DNA of 12,345 nucleotides, from NCBI GenBank assembly GCA_004282995.1, contig SHLU01000047.1:1-12345 (forward strand), read 5' to 3'. Source of the stretch: Sphingomonadaceae bacterium (GTDB lineage Bacteria > Pseudomonadota > Alphaproteobacteria > Sphingomonadales > Sphingomonadaceae). Under the pieces are notes generated by a model. The model did no database searches, was not told where the DNA came from, and saw only the letters and a program-made list of their open reading frames with translations. Both the position numbers and the translations under genes were made by a program. Each line of letters begins with the position of its first letter. The stretch's first letter is position 1. Positions 6,503 through 12,345 of this stretch are shown here, one piece after another.

Positions 6503-7850
6503 ATTGCTTGAGCAGGTCATAGAGCGTCGGTCGGCTGATCCCGAGCATCTTGGCGGTGCTGGAAATATTGCCTTCGCTGCGCGCGAGAGCGTGGCGGATT
6601 ACGCGGCGATCTGCCAGTTCGCGGGCGGCCTTGAGGTTGAGTACCTGCCCCTCATCATCGCCGTCAGGTGTCAGGTCGAGATCCTCGGCACTGATGAGGC
6701 GCCCATCGGCCATGATCACCGCCCGTTTCACCCTGTTTTCCAGCTCGCGGACATTGCCCGGCCAGCCCCATCCATCAATCGCCGCCAAGGCGTCGGGTGC
6801 GAACCCCTTGACCTGTGGATTCATTTCTGCGGCGAAGCGATTGAGGAATGCTTTGGCCAGCAGCGCGGCATCTCCGGGCCGCTCGGCCAAGGCAGGGATC
6901 TTTACCACGATTTCGGCGAGACGATAAAAAAGATCTTCGCGGAATGTGCCCTCCGCGGCCATTGCCTCGAGATTCTGATGCGTTGCACACACGATCCGCG
7001 TGTCGACCACAATCTGCTTGCGCCCACCGACGCGTTCAATGGTACGCTCCTGCAGAAAGCGCAGCAGTTTTACCTGCAGCGGCAGGGGGATGTCACCGAC
7101 CTCGTCCAGAAACAGCGTGCCGCCATGGGCCTGCTCGATCTTGCCCTCGGTTGTTTTCACTGCGCCGGTGAAAGCGCCTTTCTCGTGCCCGAACAGCTCG
7201 CTTTCCAGCAGGTTCTCCGGGATGGCTGCGCAATTGATGGCGACGAACTCCGCATCCCGCCGGTCGCTGACATCATGCAGTCCCCGAGCCAGCAATTCCT
7301 TGCCGGTTCCGCTGGCTCCCAAAAGCATCACTGTCGCACCAGTGTTGGCAACCCGCTCGATTGTGCGGGCTACCTTGGCCATCTCCGGTGCGCCGGTAAT
7401 CAAGGTACCAAGCACCTTGCGGTCCTCTCCCACCCTTTGCGCAAGTCGCCGATTTTCCTGCTCGATGGCATGGAGGTTGAATGCGCGGCGCACGATCAGG
7501 CCCAGATCGTCAATATCGACCGGCTTGCGGTAAAAATCATAGGCACCGCGAGCAATCGCCTGCAGCGCGCTATCCCGTGCATCATGGCCTGACGCGACGA
7601 TGACCTTGGTATCCGGCTTGATTGCCATGATCGCGTCAAGAATGGCGAAACCCTCGCTTGTGCCGTCCGGATCGGGCGGCAGGCCCAGATCGAGAGTGAC
7701 GACTGCGGGCACGTCCGCGCGCAGGGATGCCAGAGCCTGATCTCGATTACCCGCGATGATGACATCGAAATCGTCATAGGCCCATTTGAGCTGCGCCTGC
7801 AGGCCCTCGTCGTCCTCGACGATCAGGAGTTTGGGTTTGGCATCGGCCAT
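6486..7850 (-). CDS. prsR: PEP-CTERM system sigma-54-dependent response regulator PrsR
   Basis: A 454-aa NtrC-type activator, partner of PrsK. Receiver domain (about 5-125): acidic pair D13/D14, phospho-acceptor D54 in VTLDLGLPP, S87 and K109 in YRKP, all as required. AAA+ domain (about 150-375): Walker A GASGTGKE (178-185), ELFGHEKGAFTGA with the sigma-54-contacting GAFTGA loop at 225-230, Walker B GGTLFLDE (243-250), and WGWPGNVRELENRVKRA near its end. A Fis-type helix-turn-helix closes the protein (SEGNISSTAKMLGISRPTLY). Once phosphorylated it should open sigma-54 promoters; in the family these drive PEP-CTERM protein genes elsewhere in the genome. No -24/-12 promoter was spotted by eye in the intergenic gaps of this window. 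The start is well supported: AGGAGG (7861-7866, minus strand) lies 10 nt upstream, inside the last codons of prsK, and the gap to prsK is 2 bp. The stop overlaps the next gene. Confidence 0.95.
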   Translation of the reverse strand: MADAKPKLLIVEDDEGLQAQLKWAYDDFDVIIAGNRDQALASLRADVPAVVTLDLGLPPDPDGTSEGFAILDAIMAIKPDTKVIVASGHDARDSALQAIARGAYDFYRKPVDIDDLGLIVRRAFNLHAIEQENRRLAQRVGEDRKVLGTLITGAPEMAKVARTIERVANTGATVMLLGASGTGKELLARGLHDVSDRRDAEFVAINCAAIPENLLESELFGHEKGAFTGAVKTTEGKIEQAHGGTLFLDEVGDIPLPLQVKLLRFLQERTIERVGGRKQIVVDTRIVCATHQNLEAMAAEGTFREDLFYRLAEIVVKIPALAERPGDAALLAKAFLNRFAAEMNPQVKGFAPDALAAIDGWGWPGNVRELENRVKRAVIMADGRLISAEDLDLTPDGDDEGQVLNLKAARELADRRVIRHALARSEGNISSTAKMLGISRPTLYDLLKQYDLQT

Positions 7851-7852
7851 GT

Positions 7853-9958
7853 TCAGGCAGCCTCCTGGCTGGAGTTCGATTTCATTACGCGCGCAGCTTC
7901 TGCAAGCGGAAGGATAATGGTGAAGCGGGTCCCGATTTCAGGGCGTGACTGGACATCCATGCGGCCGCCCATCGCCCTGACCAGTTCGCGGGCCTCGAAT
8001 GCCCCGATCCCGAAACCACCATCCTTTGACGAAACAAACGGTTTGAACAGCCGGTGCCGAAGGAAGTCAGGATCCATGCCGCTACCGCTGTCGGCGAGAA
8101 CAATCGTACCGGACAGGCCATCGGAGCGAATTTCGAGCGTAATCGGCATATCCGGCTCGCTGGCGTCGATAGCGTTCTGGACCAAGTGGACGAGCGATTG
8201 TTCAAGTCCCTCTGCATCGGCGAGGACCGTGCATGGGTCGAGCCGCGTCAGTGTCACATTGTGGATGGCATCGAATCGGTCGATCAGTAAGCGTGCCAGC
8301 GTAGCGAGATCCACCGGAGCCAGAGCAGCGGGGCCGCCAGTTCCATACCGTCCGAGTCGGGCGAGAAGCTGGTTCAACTTGTCCGAGCCGCTGCGCAAAG
8401 TGACCAGCATATCGCGACGGAATTCCGGGTTCTCTGCATGCTTTTCGGCATTGCGTGCGAGCAGCGAAAGCTGGCTGGCGATATTTTTGATGTCGTGCAT
8501 CACGAAGGCGATGCGCCGGTTGAAATCGTCGAACTGGGCGCGCTCCATCAACGCGCTCTGGTTCTCGTGCTCGGCAATGTAGCTGGCAAGCTGACGGGCG
8601 ATCACCTTGAGAAGATCGAAATCTTCCCAGTCTAGGCGGCGGGGCACGTGTGGTCGCGCCAGCAGGACGGCACCGGCAAGCCGGTCGAAATGCAACAAGG
8701 GCACCAGAACCCATGCCGACGGATTGGCCAACAGTTCCTGCGGCGGTTCGAATCCTGGGGACGAATGACCGGACCGGATCGCGTCGAGTTCAAGGATATG
8801 TTCTTCGCGTTCCAGCGCGGAAGCCAGCTTTGGCGGTAGGCGGAGAGCGGGCCGACCATCGCTGGCCCACTTCCAATCGGCTACCTCTTCCAGCAATCCG
8901 TCCTCACCCGGCAATATCAAAAGCGCTGCAGGGCTATTTATGACATCCGCCATCGCCTTCGCCGAACGCTCGTAAAGGCTCGCATTGTCCCCTCCCGAGC
9001 GCCCGATAGTCTCGGTGAACCGCATCCATTCCTCGCGGTAGTCATAGCGGTGCTGGAACAGGTGCTTGAGAACAGTGACCCTCAACCAACCGCGCATGCG
9101 TTCGGATGGCATCCACAAGAGCGTGACGGTGGCCGCTGCGACCAGGAAGCCAATCTGCGCCATGGGCCCGAGATCGCCTTCGATCATGGACAGCAGCTGC
9201 GCAGCGCCGAACATGACGAGCAGATAACCGCCGATCAACAATAGAGAGAGCGATTTGAAAGCGACGCTGTGGCTCGCCCTGATGACACGACCGGCCAGGC
9301 CGTTGCTGGCCCCAAGCGCCAACGGGACCGCCATCATTCCGGCCACCAATCCCCGAAGCGCGCTGAACTCCAATGCCGGAGATCCCGCGAGATAGGCCAC
9401 AACGTAGTGATTCAGTTCTACTGCCCAGAAACCGGCCAATCCCGCTGCGCTCCAACGCAGTGCGTCACGCGTTTCGCGCGCCGCTCCGCCATAGAGATTG
9501 TGCAGAAGCACAAGCGATCCGATGGCAACGAGGATATGGAACAGGGTGATCGTTTGCCAAACTGCTGCCGAAACGACCGCGTCGACTTTCAGATAGGAAC
9601 CAAGATAAATCAGCAAGGGATGCAGCAGTTCGACAATGCAAAGCACCAGCATGACGGGTCGAACGGCCCTGATATTCTGGTCTCGCCCGTCCGCGGCGAA
9701 CAAGCGGTAGATGATCAGTAGCCAAGCCAGATCGCGTGCCGTTTCCGCCGCGACAGCAGGGTGAGAGGTCAAACCATATGCAGCGACAACCGCAGCCCAC
9801 AGACCGGTGAGCATAAGCGCAGCAATGGTCGGCCGACGGTCGGACCGCTTGGTGACCGGCTGACGAGAGAGCCAAATGGCGGCCACAGCGCAGGCCGCCG
9901 CGCCAATCAGGTGCAGCAGGATGCCGGCGAAAGCCCAGAAGGGTGAATGCGCGATCAT
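7853..9958 (-). CDS. prsK: PEP-CTERM system membrane histidine kinase PrsK
   Basis: A 701-aa sensor kinase of the PrsK family (usually a little under 700 aa). The first 290 residues hold about 9 hydrophobic segments with short loops and no large periplasmic domain, so sensing is probably within the membrane or by the following domain. Residues about 310-460 form a GAF-like domain. Then comes the dimerisation/phosphoacceptor helix with H488 in FVMHDIKN, the N box LVQNAID (N595, D598), the D box ADSGSGM (622-628) and a glycine loop GGFGIGAF (647-654). The substrate is PrsR, encoded next. The start at 9958 is chosen because its ATG overlaps the TGA of the sugar transferase gene as ATGA, with AGGTG just upstream, and because the protein then starts with the first membrane segment. 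The frame stays open to an ATG at 10114, but that 52-residue extension (proline/arginine-rich, inside the transferase gene) is very unlikely to be real. Confidence 0.94.
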   Translation of the reverse strand: MIAHSPFWAFAGILLHLIGAAACAVAAIWLSRQPVTKRSDRRPTIAALMLTGLWAAVVAAYGLTSHPAVAAETARDLAWLLIIYRLFAADGRDQNIRAVRPVMLVLCIVELLHPLLIYLGSYLKVDAVVSAAVWQTITLFHILVAIGSLVLLHNLYGGAARETRDALRWSAAGLAGFWAVELNHYVVAYLAGSPALEFSALRGLVAGMMAVPLALGASNGLAGRVIRASHSVAFKSLSLLLIGGYLLVMFGAAQLLSMIEGDLGPMAQIGFLVAAATVTLLWMPSERMRGWLRVTVLKHLFQHRYDYREEWMRFTETIGRSGGDNASLYERSAKAMADVINSPAALLILPGEDGLLEEVADWKWASDGRPALRLPPKLASALEREEHILELDAIRSGHSSPGFEPPQELLANPSAWVLVPLLHFDRLAGAVLLARPHVPRRLDWEDFDLLKVIARQLASYIAEHENQSALMERAQFDDFNRRIAFVMHDIKNIASQLSLLARNAEKHAENPEFRRDMLVTLRSGSDKLNQLLARLGRYGTGGPAALAPVDLATLARLLIDRFDAIHNVTLTRLDPCTVLADAEGLEQSLVHLVQNAIDASEPDMPITLEIRSDGLSGTIVLADSGSGMDPDFLRHRLFKPFVSSKDGGFGIGAFEARELVRAMGGRMDVQSRPEIGTRFTIILPLAEAARVMKSNSSQEAA

Positions 9959-11340
9959 CGCGCACCTGCGGGCCAGAGGATCACGCGGAGGGTCTGGAGA
10001 AGGATGAGCATATCCAGGAACGGGGTATAGTTCTTGGCATAATAAAGGTCGTATTCGAGCTTGTGCCGGGCATCCTCGATGCTCGCCCCGTAGGGATAGT
10101 TGATCTGTGCCCACCCTGTGATGCCGGGCTTCACCATGTGCCGCTCGGCATAATAGGGCATCTGCTGTTCCAGTTCAGACACGAATTTGGGCACTTCAGG
10201 TCGTGGGCCGACGAAGCTCATCTCGCCCCTGAGCACACTCCATGTCTGCGGCAATTCGTCGATCCGTACCTTGCGGATGAACCGACCGAGGCGAGTGATT
10301 CGTGGATCATGTTCCTCGGCCCATTTCGCCCCGTCCTTCTCTGCATCTGTTCGCATCGAGCGGAGCTTGAGCACATCAAATGACTGGCCATACAAGCCAA
10401 TCCGCGTTTGCCGGAAGAAGGCCGGACCCTTGCTGTCTAGCTTCACCAATAGGGCAAACAAGGTGATTATCGGGAATGTAATCAGGAGCAACAGGCCGCT
10501 GGCGAACAGGTCGAATATCCTCTTGGCAACTTTTGAAATCGTCCTTCCGGCGCCGAACCCGTCCGAGAAGATGAGCCAGCTGGGGGCAACGGTTTCGAGA
10601 TCAACCCGGCCTGTTTCGCGCTCCAGAAAGCTGCTGAACTCGTTGACGTGAACCCCTTTGGTCTTGACGCGCAACAAGTCCTTTAATGGGAGCGAATTGC
10701 GTCGCTCTTCGAGCGCAAGAACGACCTCACTTGCGCGCAAATCACTGACAAACTGACCAAGATCCTCGATTTCTTCCCGAGGGATTGCTTCGGGCAGATC
10801 GGTCATGCCCTCAATCAGAGCGATATAGGCAACGATGACGAAACCGCTCTCCGAGCGCTCGCCCAGTTCCGCGAGCCTCTTGGCGCGCGGCCCGGCCCCC
10901 AACACCACGACACGGCGCCTGAAAGCAGATGTACCCAATAGCTTCCCGAGGATCAGGCGATTGACCATCAGGGCAATTACCCCGCCCACCATGGCGTAAA
11001 GCAGCGTGGAGCGCCAAAGCGTCGCGCCGGGGAATACGAAGTCGACAACCGAGAGAGCAATCACCGAAAGGCTGACTGCCACCAGCAGCCTGGTTCCAGC
11101 AAATTGCATCGATCGCAGTGCCTCGGCGCCATAGACTCCGACGGCAATCATGGCGGTCCACACGACCAGCGCAAATACGATCAGCAGGCCCGCATGGTCG
11201 CCCATCGGTTCGGGAGCCATCTCGATCTGTGCCGACCGGAGTATCCACGCAAATTCCCCTGCCAGCAGCAGAAGAGCGAGATCGCACAGGCCGAGCAGCA
11301 TCACGGCGTGCGGAATATAATGCTTGAACAGGCGGATCAT
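9955..11340 (-). CDS. XrtA/PEP-CTERM-associated sugar transferase (TIGR03013/EpsB type, polyprenyl-phosphate sugar-1-phosphate transferase)
   Basis: The predicted priming enzyme of exopolysaccharide synthesis: it moves a sugar-1-phosphate from a UDP-sugar onto undecaprenyl phosphate at the inner membrane. The 461-aa chain has four N-terminal hydrophobic segments (about 12-130), a Rossmann-like central domain starting at VVVLGAGPRAKRL (144-156), a fifth membrane segment after KRIFDLFASG (273-282), and the catalytic PglC-like domain. Seen there: FFRQTRIG (308-315), KLRSMRTD (325-332), RIDELPQ with the Asp-Glu pair D361/E362, GEMSFVGPRPE (372-382) and KPGITGWAQINY (404-415). The C-terminus LRVILWPAGAR matches the PEP-CTERM-linked subgroup. 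It is the first gene of the minus-strand run and its stop overlaps the prsK start by 4 bp. The start at 11340 has only a weak AGGG before it. The donor sugar cannot be told from sequence; flippase, polymerase and exosortase genes are not here. Confidence 0.93.
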   Translation of the reverse strand: MIRLFKHYIPHAVMLLGLCDLALLLLAGEFAWILRSAQIEMAPEPMGDHAGLLIVFALVVWTAMIAVGVYGAEALRSMQFAGTRLLVAVSLSVIALSVVDFVFPGATLWRSTLLYAMVGGVIALMVNRLILGKLLGTSAFRRRVVVLGAGPRAKRLAELGERSESGFVIVAYIALIEGMTDLPEAIPREEIEDLGQFVSDLRASEVVLALEERRNSLPLKDLLRVKTKGVHVNEFSSFLERETGRVDLETVAPSWLIFSDGFGAGRTISKVAKRIFDLFASGLLLLITFPIITLFALLVKLDSKGPAFFRQTRIGLYGQSFDVLKLRSMRTDAEKDGAKWAEEHDPRITRLGRFIRKVRIDELPQTWSVLRGEMSFVGPRPEVPKFVSELEQQMPYYAERHMVKPGITGWAQINYPYGASIEDARHKLEYDLYYAKNYTPFLDMLILLQTLRVILWPAGAR

Positions 11341-11397
11341 GGCCCTGGTCCGTTGGTCCTTTCAGTGAAGGTCCGGCCTAGGGCAAAGAAATGAAAT

Positions 11398-11418
11398 GTC
11401 GGTAAACTTTACACCGAC
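11398..11418. promoter_or_regulatory. Dyad upstream of the sugar transferase/prsKR operon
   Basis: GTCGGT (11398-11403) and ACCGAC (11413-11418) form a 6-bp dyad with a 9-nt AT-rich centre. A second, offset palindrome GTAAA-C-TTTAC (11402-11412) is nested in it. It lies about 58-78 bp upstream of the first gene of the operon, in the only real gap (11341-11466) on its 5' side, a fit position for an operator. No convincing -35/-10 or sigma-54 -24/-12 pair was found nearby. Its right arm overlaps the left arm of a hairpin that may be the terminator of the gene upstream. Confidence 0.35.
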
Positions 11419-11446
11419 GCGCGATCCCCCTCGGAACCGCGCGTCG
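11415..11446 (-). terminator. Possible terminator hairpin after the small membrane protein gene
   Basis: CGACGCGCG (11415-11423) and CGCGCGTCG (11438-11446) are a perfect 9-bp inverted repeat with a 14-nt loop, 20 bp downstream of the stop of the minus-strand small gene. The stem is very GC-rich but lacks a U run on the minus strand, so intrinsic termination would be weak. It might instead be a factor-dependent or 3'-protecting structure. Confidence 0.35.
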
Positions 11447-11466
11447 TGATGGATAATGAAAGCTTA

Positions 11467-11754
11467 TCAGTTGTTGTCGAGTGCTCCGGCGGCATCCTGC
11501 GCTGCCTCGTCAACCTGTCCTGCTGCCTCGCCCACTTGGTTGGCCGCATCGGTAATCGCGGTATCCTTGGCAATTTCAGCGTTGGAGCCCATGCTGATGA
11601 AATAGATCACCACAGCAATCGCAATGGTGAGGATGAGCAGCAAGAACCACTTGCCCGCGCCGCCGTCACGCTCGCCGTCGTTGATCACGGTGGTATGCGT
11701 CGTGGACGTAGTTCCGTCCGGATTTTCAGTACGGATGATGCGCTCTTCGGTCAT
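11467..11754 (-). CDS. Small single-pass membrane protein, hypothetical
   Basis: A 95-aa protein that I do not recognise as a named family. It has a polar, Thr/Asp-rich N-terminal part (1-35), one strong membrane segment (KWFLLLILTIAIAVVIYFIS, 35-54), and a C-terminal helix rich in Ala, Asp, Glu and Gln (about 59-91; AANQVGEAAGQVDEAAQDA) with spacing that suggests an amphipathic or coiled-coil helix. The N-terminus has no net positive charge apart from K35 next to the membrane segment, which suggests the N-terminus stays inside and the acidic helix faces the periplasm. The start is firm: AGGAG lies 8 nt upstream of the ATG. It is monocistronic or nearly so, downstream of an EcfG-type stress promoter at 11778-11802. 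A stress-induced envelope protein is the best guess; its partner and function are unknown. Confidence 0.85.
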   Translation of the reverse strand: MTEERIIRTENPDGTTSTTHTTVINDGERDGGAGKWFLLLILTIAIAVVIYFISMGSNAEIAKDTAITDAANQVGEAAGQVDEAAQDAAGALDNN

Positions 11755-11777
11755 GGCATTTTCTCCTATCGACCGAA

Positions 11778-11802
11778 AACGTCGATAATCGCATCACGTT
11801 CC
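11778..11802 (-). promoter_or_regulatory. EcfG-type general stress response promoter
   Basis: On the minus strand GGAAC (11802-11798) is followed after exactly 16 nt by CGTT (11781-11778). This matches the alphaproteobacterial EcfG (general stress sigma factor) consensus GGAAC-N16/17-CGTT. Transcription would begin near 11771, giving a leader of about 17 nt that carries the AGGAG site of the small membrane protein gene. The -10 element lies in the centre of a TATCGAC/GTCGATA inverted repeat (11767-11773 and 11781-11787). Confidence 0.65.
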
Positions 11803-11816
11803 CGCAGCAGAATCTT

Positions 11817-12345
11817 TCAGGAAAACGAGAACGGCGTGTTCGCTCGCGCCATCCGGTCGAAGGACAGGCTCACGCCGCGCGGCGGGAGTGATCGCTGACG
11901 GCAATCGAGGCGGCGACAATTTCGGCAACCGAGGCCGATTGGGGTAGCATCCTCGGGTCGCAAGGAAATTCCGCGGGCCTGCGCGAGATCACCAGCAAGT
12001 CCTGCCTCAAGCCCCAGCACGACTACAAATTGCCCTGCCTCCGCACCATCAGCGGAAGATACCGCATGAGCCAACGTAAACCAATGCGAGGCTCCTCCGG
12101 CACCTTCTTCAAGCATGACTGCCTGACCGAGCCAGCGATCGGAGCGTTCAAATGCACGATGAACGAGCATTAGCGGACAGCTGTGTTGGGATTCGAGCAA
12201 GGTCGCTCCGCTGGCCCCGGTAAACCGCTTTGAGAATTGGCCCGCTCGGTCGACACGCGCCATGAAGAACGGCAGTCCGCGCTGGCCTACCCGCTGAAGC
12301 GTCGTCAGGCGGTGAGCAACCTGTTCGACGCTCGCCCCGAACCGT
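11817..12345 (-). CDS. ScfR/RamB-type XRE-family transcriptional regulator, C-terminal part (5' partial)
   Basis: The frame stays open from the TGA at 11817-11819 to the right edge, giving the last 175 or so residues of a longer protein. An ATG at 12263 is internal: the codons before it continue the family pattern (RFGASVEQVAHRLTTLQR, then GLPFFMARVDRAGQFSKRF). This is the C-terminal short-chain fatty-acyl-CoA regulator domain (ScfR, PF09856/DUF2083), with the usual late cysteine cluster GCRNCRRLDCRQR and the following LPP. Full-length relatives (RamB, PccR, MccR) are about 450-500 aa with an N-terminal XRE helix-turn-helix, and control glyoxylate-cycle, acetate or propionate genes in response to acyl-CoA. 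The DNA-binding part and the regulated neighbours would lie to the right of the window. The 62-bp gap to the next gene holds the stress promoter and no clear terminator. Confidence 0.88.
   Translation of the reverse strand, partial: RFGASVEQVAHRLTTLQRVGQRGLPFFMARVDRAGQFSKRFTGASGATLLESQHSCPLMLVHRAFERSDRWLGQAVMLEEGAGGASHWFTLAHAVSSADGAEAGQFVVVLGLEAGLAGDLAQARGISLRPEDATPIGLGCRNCRRLDCRQRSLPPRGVSLSFDRMARANTPFSFS

Noticed and set aside
6321..7592. A 423-codon open frame on the + strand opposite prsR and the start of the TPR gene
   Set aside because: It lies antisense to two genes with clear domain motifs, shows no recognisable domain, is rich in residues expected from the complement of GC-rich codons, and has no ribosome site. 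It is a shadow of the real genes.
9959..10114. A 52-residue N-terminal extension of PrsK
   Set aside because: The extension lies within the sugar transferase gene, is proline- and arginine-rich, and precedes the natural membrane start. The ATGA junction at 9955-9958 explains the real start.
11341..11466. A sigma-54 (-24/-12) promoter that would make the operon autoregulated by PrsR
   Set aside because: No TGGCAC-N5-TTGC-like pair was found on the minus strand of this gap by eye.
11817..12263. A complete small 148-aa protein starting at 12263
   Set aside because: The codons upstream of this ATG continue the ScfR-domain pattern to the window edge, so it is the C-terminal part of a larger regulator.
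1..12345. CRISPR arrays, toxin-antitoxin pairs, insertion sequences, prophage or other defence genes
   Set aside because: No regularly spaced repeats, transposase motifs, terminal inverted repeats or defence-type domains were seen. The genes look like core or envelope functions of one composition.

Overview
The window reads as a chromosomal segment of a GC-rich alphaproteobacterium, most likely a sphingomonad of the Erythrobacteraceae type. That placement is an inference from the style of several proteins (PanB N-terminus, SLC10A7-like symporter, the PrsK/PrsR exopolysaccharide module, an ScfR-type regulator) and from an EcfG-type general-stress promoter, a hallmark of Alphaproteobacteria. 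No tRNA, rRNA, CRISPR array, insertion sequence or phage gene was seen. Coding density is high.

Left part (1-3729): the last codons of an unidentified + strand gene and a minus-strand sodium:neurotransmitter-symporter-family transporter converge on a strong bidirectional terminator. The transporter is divergent from panB (pantothenate/CoA synthesis). panB is followed on the same strand by a TerC-like DUF475 membrane protein, whose 3' end overlaps that of the next, convergent gene.

Central part (11340 down to 3692, all minus strand) is the main system. An EpsB/TIGR03013-type sugar transferase that would prime exopolysaccharide synthesis is joined by an ATGA overlap to the histidine kinase gene prsK. 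Two bases later comes prsR, a sigma-54-dependent response regulator. prsR overlaps a TPR lipoprotein gene in the position of prsT, and 48 bp further on lies a bile-acid:sodium-symporter-like gene. These five genes look like one operon. prsK, prsR and prsT are the regulatory side of the XrtA (exosortase)/PEP-CTERM exopolysaccharide system; the exosortase itself, the Wzx/Wzy/Wzc-type genes and any PEP-CTERM substrate are not in the window. The likely logic is that PrsK senses a signal at or in the membrane, phosphorylates PrsR, and PrsR switches on sigma-54 promoters elsewhere for PEP-CTERM proteins, while the transferase starts the polysaccharide that those proteins act with.

Right part (11341-12345): a regulatory gap with a dyad and a weak terminator-like hairpin, then a small single-pass membrane protein preceded by a near-perfect EcfG promoter (GGAAC, 16-bp spacer, CGTT), then the C-terminal part of an ScfR/RamB-type transcription regulator that runs off the right edge.

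The most noteworthy points are the stress-promoter-driven small membrane protein, the tight coupling of the priming transferase to PrsKR with a shortened PrsT-like lipoprotein and an SBF-like transporter, and an exact 21-bp direct repeat linking the last two genes. None of these amounts to a demonstrably new system; they are leads.
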